The translations under genes were made by a program, and so were the position numbers. A stretch of DNA of 64,000 nt from Acanthosepion esculentum (taxonomy: Eukaryota > Mollusca > Cephalopoda > Sepiida > Sepiidae), in the NCBI GenBank assembly GCA_964036315.1, contig OZ038485.1, positions 98,461,727 to 98,525,726 on the forward strand. Reading direction: 5' to 3'. Below the pieces are notes generated by a model. That model ran no database searches and had not been told where the DNA came from. It was given only the letters and a program-made list of their open reading frames with translations. Positions 43,293 through 56,203 of the stretch are shown in pieces; position 1 is the first letter of the stretch; each line of letters opens with the position of its first letter.

Positions 43293-44160
43293 AGTACGCC
43301 ACGAGGATCTGTTAGAGCTGCTCAGCAACAGTGACATTTTCGGTAAAGACATTAGAATAATCAAGAATCTATAATGGCGGCAAACCACCTGCATTCGAAC
43401 AGACAATGATACAAATATAGAAAGGGGTGTAAGACAAAGATGTGTCTTCTCACCGGATTTATTCGACCTATACAGCGAGGAAATTCTGAGAGAATTAGAA
43501 ATCCTACCAGGATTCATTATTGGAGGCCACAATCTTAACAATATAAAATATGCAGATAAAACAGCGCTGATAGCAGACACGGAAAAGAAAATAACAAAAC
43601 CTCTTACAGAAGGTAGCAAATGAAAGCGAGAAGAAAGGACTAAGTATAAACTATAAGAAGACAACATGCATGGTTATCAGCAAAAGGGTGAGCCCAAAAT
43701 GAAAATTACAGGTCGGGGATACTAAAATCAAGCAGGTACAGAAATTTAAATATTTGGTAATTGCTCTAACAAAGGACGGAATGTACGACAATTAAGGTAC
43801 TTTTACCAGAGGTTTTTGAAAGCATTCTTGGTACTGCCAATATAAAATTTTCAGCGATCCGAAGACGTATTTGAATGACCAAAAATGCATCCCAAACGTT
43901 AAACAGAATATTAAGAGATAGAAAAAGTTCGTTGGGAAGAAAGAAAATAGTACTAAACCGTGACGTGATATCTGTCTTCCTGTATGGCAGCGAATGCTGG
44001 ACAATCTCCGCAAAGATGAAGAAGAGACTTCAAGCAACAGAAATGTGGTTCTACAGAAAGATGCTGAGGATATCATGGGCCAAATATGTGAGCAACGACG
44101 AAGTTTTGGAGAGAATGAAAACAAAAAGGAAACTTAACATCGGGAAGAGGCAAATTAATA
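43290..44160 (+). pseudogene. LINE reverse transcriptase remnant (RTE-like), second copy
   Basis: The translation gives KVRHEDLLELLSNSDIFGKD, IERGVRQRCVFSPDLFDLYS, EEILRELEILPGFIIGGHNL, NNIKYADKTALIADTEKK (palm YADDT changed to YADKT), then after breaks LRDRKSSLGRKKIVLNRDVI, SVFLYGSECWTISAKMKKRL, QATEMWFYRKMLRISWAKYV and SNDEVLERMKTKRKL. The last part is the single-copy counterpart of the 35-residue tandem module at 17575-18335. A segment near 43790-43880 has a sequence not explained by the family. Confidence 0.7.
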
Positions 44161-44164
44161 TTTT

Positions 44165-44365
44165 TTTTTTTATTATTGCCGCGAAAATTTCTAAAACATC
44201 TCATGTTATGTTTTTAAAAATTTTGTTTTCATTCATAGTTGCTAGAAGCCTAATAAACACATTATTAAATGTTTAGAAAATACAAGTTTATTTTAAACCA
44301 TTCAATTTTAAACTATGGTGTCCATGGCTTGAAGCCATTGTTATGAAATTTGTTTTAATCCAAGT
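44165..44365 (+). repeat. Direct repeat, right copy
   Basis: It begins tttttattattgccgcgaaa and ends gaaatttgttttaatccaag. See 43105-43292. Confidence 0.65.
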
Positions 44366-44699
44366 AGTACAAGTTCTAGCGAAAATTCAAAAACTAAAAT
44401 ATTACATTTAAAAAAAAAATGAATAAATACAAAAATAAATTCGATAAATTATATTGTAATTTCTATGAAAATTACAATTTTTTTTATTTAAAGATTTAGG
44501 TTAAATCCGCTTGAATAATTTAACATGGAAATGTTCTCATAAAATAATTTTCATGGACTTTAATTTAAGAATTATATACTATTTATTGATTTTTTATATA
44601 AGCAAAATTAGCGCATTCCATCTGTTCTATGTTAAATATATTTTTAAAGCCTTCATCAAATAAATAATAAATATTAAATTTAACACAGACACACATATA
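44366..44699. other. Unassigned AT-rich stretch
   Basis: Nothing recognised. Confidence 0.55.
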
Positions 44700-45900
44700 T
44701 GGTTGCCTCCTTGAGCTTTTTCTATAAATACTTTCATAGTAATTGTTCAGATGAGGTCTTCATCATAGCCTCTTGTATTTCTGTCCCCTTTCTTGGTTTA
44801 ATTCCCCATCCCCTCCCTCGTTAGGTGGTCAGTGATGTCGGTTCTCTTGTGGACGCGGGTCGCCTTTCGTTTCGGGTGAGTTTTTTGTATTTGTTGGTGT
44901 GTTTGAATGTGAGTGTTTTAGAGTGAGTGCATGGGATGAATGAATATTTTATATTATTAAAGTCCCGCATTGATTTCGTCCAGTTAACTGATGTTTCTGC
45001 CACATTTAAAGATTGTGTCTTTTTTATTTATTTCTGACATTATTTTATTTGGTTTCTTGTAAATAATGTTTTTTTATATTATAAATTCTCTTTGGGGATA
45101 GTTTTTAAACTGTTGTTTTATTCCCCTCCTCTCACAGACAATGAATTGTACGTATGGAGACTAGTTAGGATTTTCATAGAGACAAAGTGGTATTATGGTG
45201 GATGTAGTAAGAAAGGTAAGTAAGAATTCGTTGTTTTGGTGTTAGGAATATTGTGGTATGTTTGGGTCAGTGTTTGTAGCAAGCTAAATTTTACGTTAAA
45301 ACAGAAGACCATCCTACCCCCCCCATTCCTCATTTTGGCATTGTGCCAAATCTTCTGTGCATAGAAGAAATAAATATCGCCCTCACCATGGTTTAAAGAT
45401 CGTGCGGGTGGTGGTGGTGGGTTATTACTGATACTGTTTTATTTAATTTCTTGTAAATATTTTTGTTTCGTGTTTGCAAATACACATTGGGGATTAGAAT
45501 TTAAAACTCTTGTTATTCCCTCTCCTCCCCCACAGATAATGAATTGTGTATATGGGGACTACACAGAGACCATGAGGTATTATGGTGAATGTAGTAAGAA
45601 TGGTATGCAAGAATGTGTTGCTTTGGTGTAAGGAATATTGTTGAACGTTCAGGTCAGTGATTGTGATTAGCTAAATTTAATGTTAAGACATTTTTCCCCA
45701 TTCCCCATTTTGGACTTGTGCCATATTTCTGTACATAATACAAAATTTATATCGCTCTTCGCTATGGTGCGCAGACTCTGAATTTAAGCGCAGTACTAGA
45801 CTGGCGACGAGGTCTTATCCATTTACAGTTTGAGTTAGATGTAACGGCAAAAAATTGACTATAATGTCAATCGCTATCGACTGTCCACCTGATTACTCTT
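44700..45900 (+). pseudogene. Jockey/CR1-like LINE (family J) fragment, interrupted
   Basis: The left part (44700-44775) gives VASLSFFYKYFHSNCSDEVF. The right part (about 45768-45900) gives LHEFKRSTRLATRSYPFTV-type sequence with substitutions. In intact copies these are adjacent codons, so about 1 kb is inserted between them. The insert carries an internal tandem duplication, described separately. Confidence 0.6.
45030..45768. repeat. Tandem duplication of about 390 bp inside a LINE
   Basis: 45030-45393 and 45424-45768 share tttatttggtttcttgtaaa, cagacaatgaattgtacgta, tattatggtggatgtagtaa and ctaaattttacgttaaaac in order. The copies have diverged. No coding sequence recognised. A GGT-rich stretch at 45406-45421 separates them. 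Confidence 0.7.
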
Positions 45901-46000
45901 CTTTCGTTCTTAGGAACAATGTTTTCGTTTTCTAATACTTCCACACCCTTGTGATTTAGTGGCTTTATAGCATTTCTTGGGGTTAACTCGATTTCAAAAG

Positions 46001-46263
<263 letters not shown>

Positions 46264-46269
46264 TATATA

Positions 46270-47154
<885 letters not shown>

Positions 47155-47500
47155 CATTTTCGTTTGATATCTATACCATACTGGTCATGACGATAAACTA
47201 CATTCGACAGCAAGTACATAGATTTCTTGGTGATAATACTGTGAAGGAACGCACCGCCAGGAACTGTTTCCAGAAGTTCAGGTCGGGTGACTCTTTGTGT
47301 TGAACCCCACTGTGGCCGGCTACAGGTCCTGAATGATAAGGCCCTGAAGGTAACCATAGAGGAGGACAACAGCCAACCCTGCGGTGAGCTCGTCAATATT
47401 TGACAGAGTTCCCACCAGTGACGAAAAGTGGGTCCTGTGTGACACTCCCAAGAGCGTCAGTCATCGGTTAACAACCCCTTCGATGATTCTGAACTAGTTT
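47155..47500 (+). pseudogene. Mariner transposase N-terminal remnant
   Basis: FLGDNTVKERTARNCFQKFR, SGDSL then stop, followed in other frames by GPEGNHRGGQ and PPVTKSGSCVTLPRASVIG. It corresponds to the helix-turn-helix region and the DEKWVLYD block (first catalytic Asp) of the family seen at 49310-50380; here a deletion joins the middle to the DEKW block, which is degraded. Confidence 0.65.
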
Positions 47501-47529
47501 GGCGTCACAATATCCACATGAAAGTCTCC

Positions 47530-48545
47530 ATCTGAAGAAGTTATTTAAGAGTTTTTAGGTTAATGTTTTATCAGAGATCAGGATGTTTTGAGGAGCGTAG
47601 AACCATCTCTTAATTTCTGGTGTTTTCAGGTCCACCCTGATCAGAGGTGGTAGCACCTGTTAGGGTCCCAACTATGGGCAAATAGTTAACCCCCAAATTG
47701 GGGTCAAATAACTATGAATGTGTAAAAATAGGTTGTAATACCAGCAATAAATTTTTTTGAGGAAAAATTACTAACAGCAATACATTATTACCACGAAAAC
47801 ATTTTTGAAGAAAAAATATTACCAGCAATACTTTTTTGGAAAAAATATTACCAGTAATACATTTTTGGAAAAAATATTACCAGTAATACATTTTTGGAAA
47901 AAATATTACCAGCAATACTTTTTTGGAAAAAATATTACCAGTAATATATTTTTGGAAAAAATATTACCAGTAATACGTTTTTGGAAAAAATATTACCAGT
48001 AATACGTTTTTGGAAAAAATATTACCAGTAATACATTTTTGGAAAAAATATTACCAGTAATACATTTTTGGAAAAAATATTACCAGCAATACATTTTTGG
48101 AAAAAATATTACCAGTAATACGTTTTTGGAAAAAATATTACCAGTAATACATTTTTGGAAAAAATATTACCAGTAATACATTTTTGGAAAAAATATTACC
48201 AGCAATACATTTTTGGAAAAAATATTACCAGTAATACATTTTTGGAAAAAATATTACCAGTAATACGTTTTTGGAAAAAATATTACCAGTAATACGTTTT
48301 TGGAAAAAATATTACCAGTAATACATTTTTGGAAAAAATATTACCAGTAATACATTTTTGGAAAAAATATTACCAGCAATACATTTTTGGAAAAAATATT
48401 ACCAGTAATACGTTTTTGGAAAAAATATTACCAGTAATACATTTTTGGAAAAAATATTACCAGCAATAAAAATATTGTCAGCATTGAATAAGGCTGATAT
48501 GCCGTAAAACAAACCAAAGCAAACCAAATCAAATCAAACCTGAAA
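47530..48545 (+). mobile_element. SINE-tailed composite element with an internal 29-bp minisatellite
   Basis: A 5' unique part (about 47560-47720; tttcaggtccaccctgatca, agcacctgttagggtc, actatgggcaaatagttaac) is followed by about 23 units of 29 bp (47790-48470; core ttggaaaaaatattaccagt) and a 3' end ggctgatatgccgtaaaaca with an A/C-rich tail. A second copy in inverted orientation at 57235-57600 has the same two flanks but only about four or five units. The 3' end resembles that of SINE family A (ggttgataagccgtaaaa). Confidence 0.75.
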
Positions 48546-48704
48546 TCTATAAAATATTTCTATTAAAACATTTCTTCTGAAAAATTGGTTTCTTAAGTTC
48601 AGTAACGGTTATTTATATTTCTGGTACTGACAGGAGTTTCCTTCCTAATCTTTTGTTTGATATCATGTGGTAGGTCAACATCTTATGTTATTATAAGGTA
48701 AACA

Positions 48705-49215
48705 AAAATGTCCTTGCCGTTTTTTTAAGTCGCGGGGGAAGAAGTGATCACTGATATACTAATGAGTACGTCACGTGCCAAGATAGCGGTTTGGGTGGGT
48801 TTTGAAAAACGTAATATCTAATCATCTATATGGCAGTGAATCCTAGACAATCTCTTCACAGAGAAAACAGATTTTTAGCAACAGAGATGTGGTTCTACTC
48901 ACAAATGTCCTCAAACACAAGAAAAGAGAGATGAACTGCTGCGTAATATCTAATAAATCCATGTGGCAGTGAATACTGGACAATCTCTTCACCGATGGAG
49001 AAGTGACTTGGAGTGACAGAAATGTGGTTCTACTCACGACTGTCCTTAGACACAAAGAAAAGAGCACTTAAGTGCTGTCTTCTGTAAGGCAGTGAATTGC
49101 TGGTTTATATTTACAAAATGTCCTTGCGGTTTATTTACGTCGTTGTGGGAAGAAGTGATCACGGATATACAACAGAGTGCGTCACGTGCCAAGAAAGCGG
49201 TATTGGTGGGTTTTG
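48705..49215 (+). pseudogene. RTE-like RT C-terminal remnants between direct repeats
   Basis: The direct repeats 48705-48808 and 49113-49215 share aaaatgtccttgc, gaagaagtgatcac, gatata and gtcacgtgccaaga. Between them the translation gives HLYGSES then stop, TISSQRK, and again VISNKSMWQ, LDNLFTDGE: two decayed copies of the LYGSxCWTIS module. Its single-copy form is at 43925-44130. Confidence 0.55.
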
Positions 49216-49309
49216 TGTGCATTGCATTTCAGCAAAGGATGTGCATTGCGTGCACACATGCCGCTGTCAAAGCAGCTTGTTCGTTGTTCTCTGCTTTATG
49301 ACTTCAAGA

Positions 49310-50380
49310 TGGACTTATCCGCAGCCGCACTAAGTCGCCGAATAAATCAAGCCTTTGGTGATAATACTGTGAGTGAACGCACCGCCAGGCACTGTCTCCA
49401 GAAGTTCAGGTCGGGTGACTCTTTGTGATGAACCGCGCTGTGGTCGGCTACAGGTCCTGAATGATAAGGCCCTGAAAGCGACCATAGAGAAGGACAACTG
49501 CCAACCCTGCGATGAGCTCGTCAAACGCTTCCAGGTTTCTGACTAAAAAAAATTCATACTTCACCTACAACGCATAGGGAAGGCGTACAAGTTAAACAAG
49601 TGGGTAACCCACACACTGTCGTAAGCAAAAAAAAGCAACAACGAGTGACAGTCTGTTTTTCGTTGCTTTCTCGACACCGCAACGTATCCATATTTGATAG
49701 AGTGCCCACCAGTTACGAAAAATGGGCCCTGTGTGACACTCCCAAGAGCGTCAGTCATCGGTTGTCACCACGGGCCGCTGGGCATCACACCACAAGGCCA
49801 CCTACGCAAGATCATTCTCTGTATCTAGTAGATTAGTTAACAAGTGGCGCACTATGAATTGCTACTATCACTGCGGACCTGTACTGGCAGCAATTGGAAC
49901 ATGTGCACCAGAAGGAAACAGCATTGGTTAATCGCAAGGGTTTACTATTCCTTCATGACAGTGCTAGGCCTTACGTAGCGCGGCTTGGCCAGCGATACCA
50001 TACGCGACTTGGCTGGGAGACACTATATCCACCTCATTCCCCGAACCTTGCGCCAGCAGATTAACACCCCTAGACCACCACTTTCGTGGGAAATACTTCG
50101 CAAATGAGGCAGACTTGCGACAGGCACTCACATATGACGGGTTATCTTGATTATTCCCTTGAACTTGGGGAAGAGAAAAAAAAAGTCACACGGAACAAGA
50201 TCAGGGAGATCTGTCCTACCACAACATTCGTTTCTTCTTGCGCACTGAGTGAATCAAACGCTGTCGGATTTTTTTGAAGACTTAGTGATTGATGGTCTGG
50301 CCGTGTGGCAAAAACGCGCTGAGCTCGATGCCTCTCACATCGAGTAACGGATAAGTCCTGTTACTTTTCAGACAGACTTC
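49310..50380 (+). pseudogene. Mariner element, near full span but broken
   Basis: Plus-strand pieces in order: FGDNTVSERTARHCLQKFRS (helix-turn-helix), GNPHTVVSKKKQQRVTVCFS, LLSRHRNVSIFDRVPTSYEK (DRVxTSDEKW block with the first Asp changed to Tyr), HQKETALVNRKGLLFLHDSA (second Asp), RPYVAR, GWETLYPPHSPNLAPAD (SPNL in place of SPDL; the third Asp of APAD retained), then HHFRGKYFANEADLRQAL. The C-terminal part beyond 50130 is interrupted. Stops and several indels make it inactive. Confidence 0.7.
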
Positions 50381-50669
50381 GTATACCTGAAGGCCGGAGT
50401 GCACACCGACCGAAATGTTGTTATAACAACAACAGAAATGATGGCAATAATTCGCATGCACATAAAGTCAATAAGAGCAAAGGAATTCATTGCACACTGT
50501 CGTATTAATATGAAATTTTTCACAGAGCTTATAATTAGAAAAAAAGTATGGACGTCTCGCTGTCAATCCAGTCTTGCATAGAAATACCACTACAGCGAGT
50601 AAATCTGCACTAGATAACCTGCACTTGTGCTTTTATTCTAGAATAAGGTAAGATATTCACTAACCGCCC

Positions 50670-50855
50670 CACGCGACCGGATGCGGCATAAGACCAAGTT
50701 TATTGCGGGGTATCCTAGCCGTCGGCTCCGGCATAAATACCCCGTAAAAACGGGGTCGGATAGCTATCTACCACCCCAGACGAGACTCTACCCTTCGGCA
50801 CAGCCTCGTCTGGGTTCCTATCTGCCCGGCGGCAGAGAGTTTGACAAGCACACAT
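50670..50855 (+). repeat. Hairpin-rich interspersed repeat, copy 3
   Basis: Hairpins in order: a degenerate cctagccgtcggctccgg, a long ccccagacgag/ctcgtctggg stem with an inner CCcttcGG, and tctgcc-cgg-cggcaga. The flanks have ggccgcggcataag-like sequence degraded from the usual tcacaaggccgag. Same strand as the 56-kb copies. Confidence 0.7.
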
Positions 50856-50989
50856 CCGAAGTAATTCGCAGAGTGAATAAGGTAAATTTACAATTTTATC
50901 GCCTTATGTTAGCGATTACGTCGTGAGTTCGATCCTCGTTGGAGCTCCTACCTTTGTGGCGTTGTACCTGAATGAGCTGAGGGGGCCCT

Positions 50990-51200
50990 CGTTGTGGAGG
51001 TGTTAGTCTAATACATCATTAATTTAAGCGGAGCAATACAAGATAAAAAGTAGGGGTTAACACAGATGCTAAAAGTTGGGAGGGGGTGAATGTTAAGTTT
51101 GGAGGAGGCAAATCAGATGTTAAAAATGGAGGGGACTAAATCTGATTTTAAAAGTAGGGTGTCCAAATTCTGTTGTCAAGTTTTAAACATTATTCTTCTA
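50990..51200. repeat. Diverged short tandem repeats of about 25-29 bp
   Basis: aaaagtaggggttaacacag, aaagttgggagggggtgaat, aagtttggaggaggcaaatc, aaaatggaggggactaaatc, aaaagtagggtgtccaaatt follow one another. Confidence 0.55.
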
Positions 51201-51339
51201 TATTTTTATCCGGTTCTGCCATAAAATAAACATAAATAAGCACTGTTAGATTTTTTTTTCGTTCTGTTGACATGTTTTCAATGTAGTATCCTAAAATAAA
51301 TAAAAAAGTATGTGAGTTTGTAAACAGTGACTTACTGCT

Positions 51340-51700
51340 AATAATGCAAGACTCTACGGTAAAACGAATCGAGTTCGCTCAGTCAGTGTGTATTTATCTA
51401 AAAATAAATATGCTTAAATTCAACTTCATCCCTGCCGTGCGCCAACCGCTTAGGGGTAGAAACTCCGACTGACGCCAGTACAGCCGGGTTTCGATCCTAG
51501 CTAAAGGCAGCCGGACGTCAAGTCACACGGATGACCTGTGATACAGCGAAACAGTTTGTCTGTGGATGGCAATGTATATGCTCCTGAAAAATTTATTTCG
51601 GTTGAGCTCTCTGGGAAGGAAGGGTGAGTTTGTAAACAGTGACTATTAAGGCTAATAATGCAAAACTCTTCAGTAAAACGAATCGAGTTCTCTGTCTGTG
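51340..51700 (+). mobile_element. tRNA-derived SINE, family B, with a second partial copy
   Basis: It has the box A form caaccgcttaggggtagaaa and box B gggtttcgatcc, preceded by taaaacgaatcgagttcgct and tttatctaaaaataaatatg. A second partial copy at 51622-51705 repeats gtttgtaaacagtgact, aatgcaaaactct and cgaatcgagttct. It matches 31855-32140 (minus). Confidence 0.6.
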
Positions 51701-51704
51701 GATG

Positions 51705-51707
<3 letters not shown>

Positions 51708-51771
<64 letters not shown>
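51708..51771. repeat. (TA)n array
   Basis: Pure TA following gatgacaa of the SINE B fragment. Confidence 0.95.
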
Positions 51772-51899
51772 GATCCCACTAAACATTTCAAATTAGAACT
51801 CAAACTCTTTTTCGCCATTTTGACCAAAGTACACAGACAGTAGCTAAGGCTTCAGTCCCGGAAATACTAAAACCTGATGTATTCTGCACTATTCCTAAA

Positions 51900-52150
51900 C
51901 TACATGTAATATATAATGGTTCGGAATTGTTAATCGGAAAGCCAAGTTTCAATTCCTGTTGGGTTCGTTTTATTCGTTTACTCGCAAATCCTATTGGGAA
52001 ATGGTATGAATCCAGATCTTCTCCTCCGTGCTATGGGTTAATTAGTAAGATCTGTAAGACTAAACTATTATTATTTCGAAAATTAAAATTACGTACAAAG
52101 TAATTAGATTTTAGCATTAACTAACTCACAGGGGTCGATATTCAGTTTAA
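51900..52150 (+). mobile_element. SINE family A
   Basis: cggaattgttaatcggaaag, degenerate box B agtttcaattcc, cctattgggaaatggtatga, tgggttaattagtaagatct and aactcacaggggtcgat. It is close in sequence to 42715-42990. Confidence 0.6.
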
Positions 52151-52199
52151 CAGAAAGAAGCAACCCACATTCCAAAGTACGTCTCCGAACATAAACAAT

Positions 52200-52975
52200 A
52201 TGAACCTACCGATGAGGAAATTAAAAACAAAAGTTACTAAAATAACTAAGGAATAATAAAGCGTCAGATAATATTGAGTCTGAACTTTTGAAAATAGCCG
52301 AATCTAATGAGAAGTTTCTCTATTTTATGAAAGAAATCTGAAAGCAGATATATATCCGCCAAAAGTGGCCCTTATCACGCATAAATGCATTATGGAAAGA
52401 GAAAGGTAACTCTCAAGACCCTCACACATACAGAAGTAACCCAAGAGGGTCCATCATGGTAAAAGTATTAATGGACATTATATCAACTAGGCTCCAAAAT
52501 TCGCTTGAAAATGAAACAGTACTGGGGATTCTAATTTAATTTTATAATTAAATTTGACGTTTTTAGTTTCTGTTTTTGAAACATCGTAATTCCTGCGTAG
52601 CTATGGAATCATATTTTTAAATTAGTAAATGTATAATATTTATGGTCTGCAGAATTATATTGAGCACTGTTTTTTTAAAAATTAAAATAAATAAAATAAA
52701 AGAGTTAATAAGAACACTGGATTATAAATCTTACGGTTCTTTCTCTGTATTTTAATATGTATATATTAACTAGGCTCTGATCTTTTTATGAAAGTCAACT
52801 CCGCACGACCCTCTTTGGTTTTCGTTCTGGTAAAGGATACAATGATGGCATATATGTCATCAAACAAGCATATGACGATATCAATAGAAACTTCCTATTG
52901 TTATCTATTAGAAACTACCTGCTAGGCTCCAAATCAACAGAATGCATCGATCTAATAGAGGAATTTTATTATGTA
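52200..52975 (+). pseudogene. Non-LTR retrotransposon, region before and at the start of the RT
   Basis: Frame-shifted pieces read LKIAESNEKFLYFMKEI, KWPLSRINALWKEKGNSQDP and LMDIISTRLQNSLENET, then after an AT-rich insert (about 52540-52785) FGFRSGKGYNDGIYVIKQAY and DDINRN. The order (RT fingers, then QFGFRxGKGCxD block) matches non-LTR RTs and may be the upstream half of the family at 995-3110; that link is inference. The catalytic palm is missing. Confidence 0.5.
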
Positions 52976-53740
<765 letters not shown>

Positions 53741-53996
53741 CCTTATAGTTAAAAATGATATTTCACCTCATAGAACAAAGTTAAAATTGCTATTAGATCG
53801 ATGCATTCACTGGATTCAGAGCTTGGAAGGCAGTTTCTTATGGATTAAAGTGAATGAAAGGAATTTGTTTCTGATTCGCTCCGATATAGCTTGTAATTAT
53901 TTTTTTATAATTGCATATGCATTCATTGTGGTCTATGAAGTTTTTGATATATGTTTCCTTTCATATCGTCGGACATATAGAGGTGTATCATATAAT
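53741..53996. other. Short unassigned stretch
   Basis: Holds a 76-codon frame (53787-54017) that I do not recognise. Confidence 0.4.
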
Positions 53997-54650
53997 CAGT
54001 GCAGGATTATCCTTTAGGCTAGTATAGGCCGCAGCCTAGGGCCCAGGACCGTATTATCCTATAGGGTGATATAGGCTGCAGCCTAGGGCCCAGGACCGTA
54101 TTATCCTATAGGGTGGTATAGGCTGCAGCCTAGGGCAACGGACCGTATTACCCTATAGGGTGGTATAGGCCGCAGCCTAGGGCCCAGGACCGTATTATCC
54201 TATAGGGTGATATAGGCCGCAGCCTAGGGCCCAGGACCGTATTACCCTATAGGGTGTTATAGGCCGCAGCCTAGGGCCCAGGACCGTATTACCCTATAGG
54301 GTGATATAGGCCGCAGCCTAGGGCCCAGGACCGTATTACCCAATAGGGTGGTATAGGCCGCAGCCTAGGGCACAGGACCGTATTATCCTATAGGGTGGTA
54401 TAGGCCGCAGCCTAGGGCCCAGGACCGTATTATACTATAGGGTGGTATAGGCCGCAGCCTAGGGCCCAGGACCGTATTATCCTATAGGGTGGTATAGGCC
54501 GCAGCCTAGGACCCAGGACCATATTACCCCTCTAGGGTGATATAGGCCGCAGCCTAGGGCCCAGGACCGTATTATCCTATAGGGTGGTATAGGCTGAAGC
54601 CTAGGGCCCAGGACCGTATTACCCTATAGGGTGGTATAGGCTGCAGCCTA
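53997..54650. repeat. 47-bp minisatellite, about 14 copies
   Basis: The unit holds gccgcagcctagggcccag and gaccgtattatcctatag with a ggtggtata join. Point variants include ctgcagcc and taccctat. Each unit has two self-complementary motifs, ccctataggg and cctagg/gggccc. The first unit starts cagtgcaggattatcctt and differs from the others. It resembles, from memory, the ends of some hAT-type transposons. Confidence 0.95.
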
Positions 54651-54654
54651 TCGT

Positions 54655-54985
54655 CTCTCAATCTTTTATAAAGCAGTGATTTTAATTTTCTAGATGTTAC
54701 AACTTCTAAATAGTTTCATAAAATGAAATGATATCAATATGACAAACTCATATTTATTTGACTTTACAGGAAGCAAAACAAGGAAAAGAATGTTTTAGTT
54801 TGTTTCACTTTGCTTCGAGTAGATAACATGTTTGCATTTAGTTTAGAATGTCTAATTCTTAGACATTTCCATAAAGCTGTGATTTTCATTTTCTAGATGT
54901 TATAATTGCTATATAGTTTCATAAACTGAAATGATATCAATACGTCAAACTCTTAGTTATTTTGATTGTCTTCTAAAGCTGGTTA
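54655..54985. repeat. Tandem duplication of about 190 bp
   Basis: 54660-54760 and 54855-54960 share attttctagatgttac, tagtttcataaa, tgaaatgatatcaata and gtcaaactct. No coding sequence. Confidence 0.6.
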
Positions 54986-55977
54986 TAAAAAATCAGTATA
55001 TATATTTTTTTACTACGGCTGTCTTGAAATATGTGCGAGTTTGCTTTACAATAAATATTAAAATAGTCCTATTTTTAAAGAATATTTTTTATTGACAAAA
55101 GATTGATAGCGATGTAATGGCAAAAGTCCGCAGGTGTAGGCTTTAAGAAACCTTTATTCAACTGAGAATACAAGGTTCGCTTATAGTGTCCTTTTATAGT
55201 CCCAATAAACAGAAATGGCTATCTCAAAGAGAAGCGTAACAAAGCAAGGGTAGACCACTCTTGATTATTCATAACAAGATATTCTAGTTTATTTAAAGAA
55301 TTTGCCGTAAGTTTACTTCAAGCTGTATAAATGTCGCTAAAATATATCACGATTAAAACATATTCAAGACGATAGCGGGCGAGTTCGAGGGTAGTTACTT
55401 CTGCGGAGGAGGGGCATAATTTCATTCGTCTTGGGGCCCTAAATGAACATAACCTGGTCCTAAATATAGTCGTTCTCTTTTACAAAAATGTCATAAACTG
55501 CCTTTACTTACGAAATGTGCAGGTTTTAATTAAGCGGGTTTTAATGAAGTTGTAATTAAATTCTCATTAAGATTAATTTGTAATTAGCTTTGTAATTAAT
55601 CAAATAAAATAATATTAAAAACATATGACAGGTTGTTTATTACAATGCCGAGAGAAATAATGCTCTCCTTGCTTTTTGATTTAAAGCAGAATGACTTCCC
55701 CAACTGTATATACATTAATGAAAGTAACGCTTAAATGAACATTATTGCATCTCTCGGCACACAGATCAACATTTTTTTTTAAATGTACATTATTTAAATT
55801 CAGACTGTTATATCATCATCGTTGTTGTTGCTATCACTAGCGGGATTAAACGTTGCTTCGTGACATATTGATTGTGAGTTCAATCCCTGGGCCGGGCAGT
55901 GTGTACTTGGACAAAGTGCAAAACGGAGCTGAGCGGTACTGGAATTTCCCTGTAGTTTAGTCGGATCGGCGTACGAA
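54986..55977. other. Unassigned stretch
   Basis: A possible tRNA-SINE head lies near 55840-55910 (gagttcaatccctgg). The rest is AT-rich without recognised elements. Confidence 0.5.
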
Positions 55978-56203
55978 GTCTGACCAAAAAGTATCGGGAC
56001 TGTTGCTATGATAACGGATCTAAATATGAAGAGTGTAGCCACTTGGCACAGACGGACCTTGAACACTAGTAAGGAAAGAACTCCTGATAAAGTGGGTGAC
56101 TTCAGATGGGGACTACTTCGGAGGAGATTAAATGCTAAACTGATATCTGTTGTAGTTTTTTTTAAAGCACCAGTACCGATACTTTTTGATCAACCCTAGT
56201 ATA
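55978..56203. mobile_element. MITE of a mariner-like family
   Basis: Inverted ends: left gtctgaccaaaaagtatcgg and right gatactttttgatcaaccct. An internal block ggggactacttcggaggaga corresponds to the YFEGD-coding end of a mariner transposase also seen at 60135-60165 (minus). No transposase frame remains. Confidence 0.65.

Noticed and set aside
44821..45003. 60-codon minus-strand frame (45.0-44.8 kb)
   Set aside because: No recognised domain; it lies in the insert between two LINE halves.
47790..48470. CRISPR-like 29-bp repeats
   Set aside because: Units abut without spacers, so it is a minisatellite.
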